This document shows, piece after piece, positions 1 to 5,764 of a DNA stretch of 7,156 nucleotides. Position 1 is the first letter of the stretch. Every line of letters starts with the position of its first letter. The notes under the pieces are model-generated. The model saw only the letters and a list, made by a program, of their open reading frames with translations, did no database searches and had not been told where the DNA came from. The DNA comes from Burkholderiales bacterium. GTDB taxonomy: Bacteria; Pseudomonadota; Gammaproteobacteria; Burkholderiales; Burkholderiaceae_C. Position numbers and translations under genes: made by a program. Location of the stretch: the NCBI GenBank assembly GCA_947474415.1, contig CANJKD010000114.1, forward strand, positions 1-7,156. Direction: 5' to 3'.

Positions 1-43
1 AAGATGTTGTTTGTGTTGCGGCTTGCACTCGCCGACACAGCTT

Positions 44-60
44 GCCGCGATTGACGCGGC
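44..60 (-). terminator. Possible weak hairpin terminator after the permease gene
   Basis: A perfect 6-bp inverted repeat (GCCGCG at 44-49, CGCGGC at 55-60) with a 5-base loop lies 14 bases past the stop codon of the leftward permease gene. It is where a terminator of the cysD-cysNC-permease operon would sit. On the minus strand it is followed by AAGC and not by a run of T, so it does not meet the usual criteria for an intrinsic terminator. It could equally be a chance GC-rich palindrome. Nothing else could be assigned in bases 1-74. Confidence 0.25.
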
Positions 61-74
61 GGGCCGGTGCCCCG

Positions 75-830
75 TCAGCTCAGGATGAGCTTGACACCGA
101 CCCGGGCCAGGATCGCGGCGATCGCCATCCGCAGCAGGCCTTCAGGTGCCGTGGTGCTGAAGTGCGAACCGATCAGCACGCCTGGCAGCGAACCCGGCAG
201 CAACATGCCAAGCAGCGCAAGGTTGACGTTGCCGAGCAGCAGGTGCCCGGTACCGGCCACCACGGTGAGCGGCACGGCATGGGTGATGTCGGTACCCACC
301 AGGCGCGCCGGCGTCATGCGCCGTGGATACAGGCAGACCAGCATCACGGTGCCCAAGGCGCCCGCACCGACCGACGTCAGCGTCACCAGGAGGCCCAGAA
401 TGACCCCGGCGATGACCGTCAGCGCTGGCTGCGCACGCCGGAACGCTTGCGGCGTTTCGGTACGTCGCGACTGCGCATTGGCGTGCATGCGCTGCGTGAA
501 CAACATGGCGAGCGAGGTCATGAGCCAGCCGTTCGTGACCCGACCAGCACCGCTGAAGTGCAAGCACAGCAGCGTGGCCACCGCCATGGGCAGGCTGCCC
601 AGCGACAGGCGCCGCACCACCTGCCAATCGACGCCCACGCGACTGTGGTGCATGGCGCCGCCGGCCATCTTGGTGATGGCGGCGAACCACAGGTCGGTGC
701 CCACTGCGACCGCCGGCGCAGTGCCGAACAGCAGCACCAGGATCGGCGTCATCAGCGAGCCGCCGTCCACCCCGGTGAGGCCGACCAACCCGCCGACGCC
801 AAAGCCGGCCAGCGCGTTGAGCCAGTCAAT
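75..830 (-). CDS. TauE/SafE family sulfite exporter-like membrane permease
   Basis: Predicted inner-membrane permease of the TauE/SafE (DUF81) family, whose members move sulfite, sulfoacetate or similar small anions. The product is mostly hydrophobic segments separated by short charged loops. It has the internal duplication typical of the family: a glycine-rich turn GVDGGSLMTP near residues 20-29 with GTD at 44-46, echoed by TSVGAGALG near 152-160 with GTD at 179-181. It is the last gene of the leftward operon, directly after cysNC, which supports a role in sulfur anion traffic; the actual substrate is unknown. The start is a problem. The first conventional start is TTG at 788, but family-like sequence (WLNALAGFGVGG) continues in frame upstream of it without ATG, GTG or TTG. 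The coordinates given use ATT at 830-828, which shares its A with the cysNC stop TGA and gives 251 residues; CTG at 833 is an alternative. Family call is firm, start is not. Confidence 0.85.
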   Translation of the reverse strand: MDWLNALAGFGVGGLVGLTGVDGGSLMTPILVLLFGTAPAVAVGTDLWFAAITKMAGGAMHHSRVGVDWQVVRRLSLGSLPMAVATLLCLHFSGAGRVTNGWLMTSLAMLFTQRMHANAQSRRTETPQAFRRAQPALTVIAGVILGLLVTLTSVGAGALGTVMLVCLYPRRMTPARLVGTDITHAVPLTVVAGTGHLLLGNVNLALLGMLLPGSLPGVLIGSHFSTTAPEGLLRMAIAAILARVGVKLILS

Positions 831-2734
831 CAGGCAATCAGGCCGCGCTCGATCAGGTGCGTGATGACCAGGCTGGCGCTCTGCTCTGCCGTCAGCGCGA
901 GCGTGTTGACGCAGAGGTCGGCCTGCTCCGGCGCTTCATACGGCGAGCTGATGCCGGTGAAGTTGGCCAGCTCGCCGCGCCGCGCCTTGCCGTACAGGCC
1001 TTTCACGTCGCGGCTCTCGGCCACGGCCAGCGACGTGTCGACATAGATCTCGACAAACTCGGCTTCGCCCACGAGCGAGCGCGCCATCGCACGTTCGGCG
1101 CGGAACGGCGAGATGAAGGCCGTCAGCACGATCAGGCCGGCATCGACCATCAGGCTCGCCACTTCGGCGACGCGGCGGATGTTCTCGACCCGGTCGGCCT
1201 CGGTAAAGCCGAGGTCGCGGTTCAGGCCGTGGCGCACGTTGTCGCCGTCGAGCAGGTAGGAATGGCGGCCCATGGCATGCAGACGCTTCTCGACCAGGTT
1301 GGCGATCGTGCTCTTGCCGGCACCCGACAAGCCGGTGAACCACAGCACCACCGGCTTCTGACTTTTCAGCCGGGCCCGAGCGGCCTTGTCGATATCGATG
1401 TGCTGCAGGTGGATGTTGTGCGAGCGGCGCAGCGCGAAGTGCAGCATGCCAGCGCCGACCGTTTTGTTGGTCATGCGGTCGACGAGGATGAAGCCGCCGG
1501 TGTCGCGATTCACGCTGTAGGGGTCGAAGGCCACCGCGCGGTCGAGCGAGATGTTGCACACGCCGATCTCGTTGAGATCGAGCTTCTTCGCCGCCAAGTG
1601 CTCCATCGTGTCGACGTTGACCTTGTACTTCGGCTCGGTCACGGTGGCGCTGACCGTGCGCGTGCCGAGCTTGAGCAGGTAGGGCCGGCCCGGCAGCATG
1701 GCATCGTCGCTCATCCAGACGACGGTGCACTCGAACTGGTCGGCCACCTCGGCCGGCGCGTCGGCCGCAGAGATCACATCGCCGCGCGAGATGTCGATCT
1801 CGTCTTCGAGCGTCAGCGTGACCGACTGGCCGGCCACGGCCTGCGGCAGGTCGCCGTCCAGGGTCACGATGCGTGCGACGCGGCTCTCGCGCCCCGAAGG
1901 CTGCACGCGGATGCGGTCGCCGGGGCGCACGCTGCCGCTGGCGATCAAGCCGCAGAAGCCACGGAAGTCGAGGTTGGGTCGGTTCACCCATTGCACCGGA
2001 ACCCGCAGCGCCCCGGACTGCAGGCGCGACTCGTCGATCTCGCAGGTTTCGAGGAAGCCCATCAGCGTGGGGCCGCGGTACCAGGGCGTGCGCTCGCTGG
2101 GCGCCGTCATGTTGTCGCCCTTCAACCCCGACAAGGGGATCGAGGTGATGTCGGCCAGGCCGATCTGCGCCGCGAACTCGCGGTATTGCTCGTCAACGCG
2201 CTTGAAGACGCTCTCGGAGAAGTCGACCAGGTCCATCTTGTTGATCGCCAGCACGACCTTGCGGATGCCGATCAGGTTCACCAGGTAGCTGTGGCGGCGG
2301 GTTTGCGTGAGCACGCCCTTGCGCGCGTCGATCAGGATCACCGCAACATCGGCGGTGGAGGCACCGGTGATCATGTTGCGTGTGTACTGCTCGTGCCCCG
2401 GCGTGTCGGCGACGATGAATTTGCGCAGTTCGGTGCTGAAGAAGCGGTAGGCCACGTCGACCGTGGTGCCCTGCTCGCACTCGGCCGACTGGCCGTCGAC
2501 GAGCAGCGCGAAGTCGATGTCGCCGCCTTGCTTGCACCACTTCTTGGAGTCGGCCTCGATGGCGGCGAGCTGGCCTTCGCACAGCATCTTCGAGTCGTAG
2601 AGCAGGCGACCGATGACGGTGCTCTTGCCGTCATCGACCGAGCCACAGGTGATGAAGCGCAGCAGGCTCTTCGTCTCGTGCAGCTGAAGGTACTGTTCGA
2701 TGTCGGTGGCGATGAGGTCGGAGACGGGTGCCAT
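830..2734 (-). CDS. cysNC: CysNC: fused sulfate adenylyltransferase subunit 1 (GTPase) / adenylylsulfate kinase
   Basis: Bifunctional cytoplasmic enzyme of 634 residues. The N-terminal CysN part is the GTPase subunit of ATP sulfurylase, which with CysD makes APS from sulfate and ATP. The C-terminal CysC part phosphorylates APS to PAPS. Visible GTPase motifs are the P-loop GSVDDGKST (31-39), DTPGHEQY (110-117) and NKMD (165-168), followed by beta-barrel elongation-factor-like domains. The kinase begins near residue 459 and has its own P-loop GLSGAGKST (468-476), the [11 protein letters not shown] segment, ISPFR with Ser near 542, and [11 protein letters not shown] with [12 protein letters not shown]. 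Both halves look intact, and the length fits the NodQ/CysNC fusion type. The ATG at 2734 is chosen because GAGGGG lies 10 bases upstream and because it follows the cysD stop by one base; a longer version from GTG 2779 would overlap cysD. Translation is probably coupled to cysD. The fusion is typical of genomes that need PAPS as a product or sulfuryl donor. Confidence 0.96.
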   Translation of the reverse strand: MAPVSDLIATDIEQYLQLHETKSLLRFITCGSVDDGKSTVIGRLLYDSKMLCEGQLAAIEADSKKWCKQGGDIDFALLVDGQSAECEQGTTVDVAYRFFSTELRKFIVADTPGHEQYTRNMITGASTADVAVILIDARKGVLTQTRRHSYLVNLIGIRKVVLAINKMDLVDFSESVFKRVDEQYREFAAQIGLADITSIPLSGLKGDNMTAPSERTPWYRGPTLMGFLETCEIDESRLQSGALRVPVQWVNRPNLDFRGFCGLIASGSVRPGDRIRVQPSGRESRVARIVTLDGDLPQAVAGQSVTLTLEDEIDISRGDVISAADAPAEVADQFECTVVWMSDDAMLPGRPYLLKLGTRTVSATVTEPKYKVNVDTMEHLAAKKLDLNEIGVCNISLDRAVAFDPYSVNRDTGGFILVDRMTNKTVGAGMLHFALRRSHNIHLQHIDIDKAARARLKSQKPVVLWFTGLSGAGKSTIANLVEKRLHAMGRHSYLLDGDNVRHGLNRDLGFTEADRVENIRRVAEVASLMVDAGLIVLTAFISPFRAERAMARSLVGEAEFVEIYVDTSLAVAESRDVKGLYGKARRGELANFTGISSPYEAPEQADLCVNTLALTAEQSASLVITHLIERGLIA

Positions 2735-2735
2735 G

Positions 2736-3641
2736 TCAGAAATACCCCTCTTGCTTTTTCTTCTCCATCGAGGCGGCACTGTCGTGGTCGATCATGCGGC
2801 CCTGGCGCTCGGAGGTGCGGGTCAGCAGCATCTCCTGGATGATGTCGACCAGCGTGGCGGCCTCGGACTCGACCGCGCCCGACAGCGGGTAGCAGCCCAG
2901 CGTGCGGAAGCGCACGCTCTTGATCATCGGCACCTCGCCGGGGCGAAGCAGCATGCGGTGATCGTCGACCATGATCAGCGTGCCATCGCGGTCGACCACC
3001 GGCCGCGGCGCAGCGTAGTAGAGCGGCACGATCGGAATGCTTTCGAGGTGAATGTATTGCCAGGTGTCGAGCTCGGTCCAGTTGCTGATCGGGAACACGC
3101 GAATCGATTCGCCGGGGTGCTTGCGGCCGTTGTACAGGTGCCAAAGTTCGGGCCGCTGGCTCTTCGGGTCCCAGCGGTGTTGCGCGCTGCGGAACGAGAA
3201 GATGCGCTCCTTGGCGCGCGACTTCTCTTCATCGCGGCGCGCACCGCCGAAGGCCGCGTCGAACCCGTGAGCGTCGAGTGCCTGTTTCAGGCCCTGCGTC
3301 TTCCACATGTCGGTGTGCATCTGCGAGCCGTGGTCGAAGGGGTTGATGCCCATCGCTTCCGGGTTCTTGTGCACGAGCAACTCCATGCCAAGCTCGCGCG
3401 CCATGCGCTCGCGAAACTCGTACATGGCTCGAAACTTCCAGGTGGTGTCCACGTGCAGCAACGGGAACGGCGGCGGCGCCGGGTAGAAGGCCTTGCGCGC
3501 GAGGTGCAGCATCACCGCGCTGTCCTTGCCGATGGAATACAGCATCACGGGCTTGTCGGCCTCGGCAACCACTTCCCGCATGATGTGGATGCTCTCGGCT
3601 TCGAGGCGCTGGAGGTGGGTGAGTCGGGTCGATGGTTCCAT
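2736..3641 (-). CDS. cysD: CysD: sulfate adenylyltransferase subunit 2
   Basis: Catalytic small subunit of heterodimeric ATP sulfurylase, which forms APS and pyrophosphate from sulfate and ATP, driven by GTP hydrolysis in CysN. The protein is 301 residues, about the E. coli CysD length. It carries the PP-loop YSIGKDSAV (SIGKDS at 36-41), the family signature [16 protein letters not shown] (131-146), the [10 protein letters not shown] segment and the conserved C-terminus SERQGR...EKKKQEGYF. The start at ATG 3641 puts [15 protein letters not shown] at the position expected from other CysD proteins. ATG 3659 would add six residues (MPTDAI) and cannot be excluded, since neither has a clear ribosome binding site. 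It is first in the leftward operon, one base before cysNC, so the two subunits are co-produced. It is transcribed divergently from the cysQ-type gene. Identity is secure from near full-length agreement with the known family sequence. Confidence 0.96.
   Translation of the reverse strand: MEPSTRLTHLQRLEAESIHIMREVVAEADKPVMLYSIGKDSAVMLHLARKAFYPAPPPFPLLHVDTTWKFRAMYEFRERMARELGMELLVHKNPEAMGINPFDHGSQMHTDMWKTQGLKQALDAHGFDAAFGGARRDEEKSRAKERIFSFRSAQHRWDPKSQRPELWHLYNGRKHPGESIRVFPISNWTELDTWQYIHLESIPIVPLYYAAPRPVVDRDGTLIMVDDHRMLLRPGEVPMIKSVRFRTLGCYPLSGAVESEAATLVDIIQEMLLTRTSERQGRMIDHDSAASMEKKKQEGYF
2745..2750 (-). promoter_or_regulatory. Ribosome binding site for cysNC
   Basis: GAGGGG on the minus strand, inside the last codons of cysD, is 10 bases upstream of ATG 2734. 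It supports that start over the in-frame GTG at 2779 and shows that cysNC has its own ribosome entry site although it lies one base after cysD. Confidence 0.7.
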
Positions 3642-3856
3642 GATGGCGTCGGTCGGCATGGGGTCGGGGCACGCAGCCAGCGCAACTAGCGTGCCGCAGG
3701 GGCAAATCAGTATCGCTGAAGGCTGCTGCACCGCAGGCTCGAAGACCCGGTATGCGTGCACTTGTCACACATCGGTCTTAGGGATGGCCGCAGCCTCGGG
3801 GGCCATGGTAAAAACCGGTGCCGCAAGTGCAGGCTGGCCGGCAAAGCACATGATCG

Positions 3857-3871
3857 GCCCGGGCGCCGGGC
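3857..3871 (+). repeat. Short GC-rich hairpin upstream of the cysQ-type gene
   Basis: Perfect 6-bp inverted repeat GCCCGG / CCGGGC with a 3-base loop, extendable by a few G-T wobble and G-C pairs on each side. It ends 10 bases before the AGGA ribosome binding site of the nucleotidase gene and would form in the mRNA leader if transcription starts upstream. In DNA this rich in G and C a stem of this size can arise by chance; no function is claimed. Confidence 0.35.
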
Positions 3872-3881
3872 TGGCACCCAC

Positions 3882-3885
3882 AGGA
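3882..3885 (+). promoter_or_regulatory. Ribosome binding site for the cysQ-type gene
   Basis: AGGA six bases before ATG 3892. It decides the start of the nucleotidase gene over in-frame upstream ATG codons such as the one at 3850, whose translation (proline- and glycine-rich, low complexity) does not resemble the family. Confidence 0.6.
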
Positions 3886-3891
3886 CCTTCC

Positions 3892-4674
3892 ATGACCGAC
3901 GACCGACTGAATGACCCCGCCCTGCTCGACGCGGTGATCCGGATCGCGGGCGCTGCCGGCGACGTGATCATGGCCGTCTACGCCACCGACTTCGCGGTCC
4001 GCGGCAAGTCCGATGCGTCGCCTGTCACCGAAGCCGACGAACGGGCCGAAGCGGTGATCACGCAAGGCCTGCGCAGCCTTGCGCCTGGTGTGACTATCGT
4101 GGCCGAAGAGGCCGTGGCCGGCGGTGACCAGCCCGAGGTCGGCCGGTGGTTCTGGCTCGTCGACCCGCTCGACGGCACCAAGGAATTCATCAATCGCAAC
4201 GGCGAGTTCACCGTCAACATTGCGCTCGTGCGCGACGGCGAGCCGGTGCTCGGCGTGGTGCTCGCGCCGGCCATCGGGCGCCTGTTCGCGGGCGTGAAGG
4301 GGCGAGGTGCCTTCGCGGTCGAGGGCACCCTACGCAGCGCCATTCGGTGCCGCGCGGTTCCACCCGAAGGGCTCACCGTGGTGGCGAGCCGGTCACACGG
4401 CGATGCGGCGGCACTCGACGCATTTCTAGCGGGCCGAAAAGTGGCGCTGACGAGCAACGCCGGCTCCTCGTTGAAGCTGTGCCTGGTGGCAGCTGGTGAG
4501 GCCGATCTGTACCCCCGGCTCGGGCGCACCATGGAGTGGGACATTGCCGCCGGGCATGCCGTGCTCAGTGCTGCAGGCGGCCGCGTCGACATGCTCGACG
4601 GCGCCGCGTTGCGCTATGGCAAACCGGGTTTCGATAACCCGCACTTCGCGGCCACCGGGCTGGCAGCGTGCTGA
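3892..4674 (+). CDS. cysQ: CysQ-type 3'(2'),5'-bisphosphate nucleotidase
   Basis: Predicted magnesium-dependent, lithium-sensitive-type phosphatase of the inositol monophosphatase superfamily that hydrolyses PAP (3'-phosphoadenosine 5'-phosphate) to AMP, and possibly PAPS to APS. The product is 260 residues, normal for CysQ. Metal-binding motifs are in the expected order: IVAEE (Glu 72-73), WLVDPLDGTKEFI (DPLDGT at 91-96) and EWDIAAGHA (Glu-Trp-Asp at 215-217). DGTKEF, rather than the DGTxNF common in inositol monophosphatases, favours the CysQ subgroup. The GKSDASPVTEAD stretch (38-49) near the N-terminus also fits CysQ. The start is set by AGGA six bases before the ATG. PAP is the by-product of PAPS-dependent sulfotransferases and inhibits them, so the position between a PAPS synthase operon and a sulfotransferase gene makes functional sense. 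The gene has its own leader and is followed by a 234-base gap, so it may be a single-gene transcript. Confidence 0.92.
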   Translation: MTDDRLNDPALLDAVIRIAGAAGDVIMAVYATDFAVRGKSDASPVTEADERAEAVITQGLRSLAPGVTIVAEEAVAGGDQPEVGRWFWLVDPLDGTKEFINRNGEFTVNIALVRDGEPVLGVVLAPAIGRLFAGVKGRGAFAVEGTLRSAIRCRAVPPEGLTVVASRSHGDAAALDAFLAGRKVALTSNAGSSLKLCLVAAGEADLYPRLGRTMEWDIAAGHAVLSAAGGRVDMLDGAALRYGKPGFDNPHFAATGLAAC

Positions 4675-4690
4675 GACGCGCTTGAATCGG

Positions 4691-4712
4691 CACCCCTCGA
4701 ACAAAGGGGGTG
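4691..4712 (+). terminator. Possible terminator after the cysQ-type gene
   Basis: A 6-bp inverted repeat CACCCC (4691-4696) / GGGGTG (4707-4712) with a 10-base A-rich loop lies 17 bases beyond the nucleotidase stop codon. Position fits a terminator, but the downstream bases (ACTTCGGCATTG) lack a T run, so it would be a weak or factor-dependent one. Confidence 0.35.
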
Positions 4713-4792
4713 ACTTCGGCATTGCTTCGCATTTTCGCGTATTTCGCGACAGATCGTGGCGAGTTGCGAACGATAAGATCACCAAGTCAACG

Positions 4793-4870
4793 ACAGTTTT
4801 CAGCCCAGCCCGTCGGCGAAGGCTGGGCCTCCATGTTGTCCTGATGTTTCCTGCACGCCCGGAAAACTGT
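4793..4870 (+). repeat. Nested inverted repeats in the leader of the sulfatase-like gene
   Basis: Outer arms ACAGTTTTC (4793-4801) and GAAAACTGT (4862-4870) are a perfect 9-bp inverted repeat. Inside the left side sits a second perfect 8-bp hairpin, GCCCAGCC (4803-4810) / GGCTGGGC (4821-4828), with a 10-base loop; a single base separates the outer left arm from the inner stem. RNA of this stretch could fold into an outer stem enclosing an inner hairpin and a roughly 33-base single-stranded part. The whole element ends 38 bases before ATG 4909. There is no T run after the stems, so simple intrinsic termination is unlikely. It may be a structured leader, a protein-binding site, or chance. Confidence 0.55.
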
Positions 4871-4908
4871 GTCGACGCCGACGCAGACTTCCATCGAAAG
4901 AGTTTCAG

Positions 4909-5733
4909 ATGAGCATCAACCACATCGTTTTCATCGTGATGGACAGCTGCCGGTACGACAGCTTCACGGCGGCGAATACGCCCAACATCGACCGCCTCGG
5001 GCAGGCCGAGCGGCGCTATTCGTATGCGTCATGGACAGGCCCTTCGCACCACGCATTCGCGATGGGCATGCTGCCGCATACCAGCCCGAAGGACGTGTTC
5101 GCCTCCGAGGTCTACAAAGACGAATACGCGCTCTGGAAGGACCGCACCGGCAACCCCGACATCGCCTTCAAGGAATTCCTGCCCGACCTCTCGTTGCCCA
5201 AGGTCTTGCGCCAGCTCGGCTACCGCACGGTGGCCAAGGTGTCGATGCCGGTGCTGAACAAAAACACCTTGCTGAGCCGCGATTTCGATGACTACAAGCT
5301 GATGGGCAACCACAACGACTTCGCCGGCATGATCAAGGAGATGGAGTTCCCCGACGGCGAGCCTCACTACTATTTTCTGAACCTCGGCGAGACGCACTAC
5401 CCCTACATGCTTTCGGGGGCGAACCTGCCGCACATCTCGGGCCTGCATGGCGCACTCAAGGGCATGGACGACGCCGATGTCGCGCATGCCACGGCCGGCA
5501 GGCAAAGCTTCGACCCCGGCCAGATGGAAATGCTGCGCCAGCAGCAGGTGAAGTGCGTCGAGTACATCGATGGGCAGATCGGCCGGCTGATGGCGATGGC
5601 GCCGGAAAACACCCACTTCATCGTGACGGCTGATCACGGCGAACTGTTCGGCGAAGACGGCTACTTCGGCCACGGGCCGATCATGCACGAGAAGTGCTTT
5701 GAAGTGCCTTTCGTCGAAGGCCGCCTCGGCTGA
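4909..5733 (+). CDS. Short sulfatase-like hydrolase/transferase (alkaline phosphatase superfamily)
   Basis: A 274-residue metalloenzyme with the sulfatase/alkaline phosphatase superfamily core. Visible elements are the N-terminal metal-site strand IVFIVMDSCRYDS (Asp12), the TPNIDRL motif (24-30), the nucleophile region SWTGPSHHAF (41-50) followed by GMLPH, FLNLGETHYPY in the middle, and the C-terminal metal motif TADHGE (Asp242, His243) with GHG (His255). The position that is Cys or Ser in formylglycine sulfatases (CxPSR) is Thr43 here, in TGPSH, as in phosphotransferase members of the superfamily. Classical sulfatase activity is thus uncertain; it may be a phospho- or sulfo-hydrolase or a transferase. 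Length and the ending in VPFVEGRLG resemble short sulfatase-like proteins of the STM4013/SEN3800 type, as far as I recall, so it is probably complete. No signal peptide or membrane segment is seen, which implies a cytoplasmic location. It is the first gene of the second cluster, 31 bases before the sulfotransferase. Confidence 0.85.
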   Translation: MSINHIVFIVMDSCRYDSFTAANTPNIDRLGQAERRYSYASWTGPSHHAFAMGMLPHTSPKDVFASEVYKDEYALWKDRTGNPDIAFKEFLPDLSLPKVLRQLGYRTVAKVSMPVLNKNTLLSRDFDDYKLMGNHNDFAGMIKEMEFPDGEPHYYFLNLGETHYPYMLSGANLPHISGLHGALKGMDDADVAHATAGRQSFDPGQMEMLRQQQVKCVEYIDGQIGRLMAMAPENTHFIVTADHGELFGEDGYFGHGPIMHEKCFEVPFVEGRLG

Positions 5734-5764
5734 CGCGGCACCGCACAAGGACGTATCGCTGTCG

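Larger units (their letters stand above)
3642..3891. promoter_or_regulatory. Divergent intergenic region between cysD and the cysQ-type gene
   Basis: About 250 bases separate the two divergent starts, so this stretch must hold the promoter of the leftward cysD operon and probably that of the rightward nucleotidase gene. I could not find a convincing sigma-70 pair. TTGTCA at 3762-3767 resembles a -35 box for the plus strand but has no good -10 at the right distance; GATACT near 3708-3713 on the minus strand resembles a -10 without a matching -35. No operator for a CysB-type regulator could be identified by eye. The role is inferred from gene orientation only. Confidence 0.45.
4675..4908 (+). 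promoter_or_regulatory. Non-coding leader region upstream of the sulfatase-like gene
   Basis: This gap between the nucleotidase and the next cluster is less GC-rich than its surroundings and has no credible ORF. It contains a possible terminator (4691-4712), three spaced TTCGC copies at 4726-4730, 4734-4738 and 4743-4747, a -10-like TAAGAT at 4774-4779 without a matching -35, and a nested inverted repeat at 4793-4870. It likely holds the promoter and 5' leader of the sulfatase-like/sulfotransferase cluster. The weak ribosome site AAAGAG (4897-4902) precedes ATG 4909 by six bases. Confidence 0.5.

Noticed and set aside
42..1046. A 334-codon plus-strand open frame at the left end
   Set aside because: The product is Arg/Gln/His-rich nonsense-like sequence opposite the permease and the end of cysNC. 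The minus strand frame has membrane segments and family motifs.
857..2842. A 661-codon open frame on the plus strand antisense to cysNC
   Set aside because: Its product is low-complexity (rich in Arg, Ala, Gly, His, Val and Asp) without family features and lies exactly opposite a fully recognisable gene. Long antisense frames are expected in GC-rich coding DNA.
3493..3891. In-frame upstream extension of the cysQ-type gene (extra 133 codons)
   Set aside because: It overlaps cysD, its sequence is not family-like, and a good ribosome site sits just before ATG 3892, which gives the normal CysQ length.
4755..4770. GTGGCGAGTTGC as a sigma-54 promoter
   Set aside because: The GG and GC elements are only 6 bases apart, while the -24/-12 promoter needs about 10.
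4803..4828. The GCCCAGCC/GGCTGGGC hairpin as a Rho-independent terminator
   Set aside because: It is not followed by a T run on the plus strand, and on the minus strand it is followed by TGAAAACTG. It is kept as part of a nested repeat instead.
5690..5733. The sulfatase-like gene as a truncated sulfatase
   Set aside because: The protein ends soon after the last metal motif, which looks short for a sulfatase, but short family members that end in a VPF/VPY segment exist and there is no downstream remnant in another frame; the next frame encodes a complete sulfotransferase.
5699..5764. Upstream start for the sulfotransferase within the sulfatase-like gene
   Set aside because: The added 22 residues are out of keeping with the family, and the nucleotide-binding loop is normally close to the N-terminus. 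ATG 5765 places it near residue 6.
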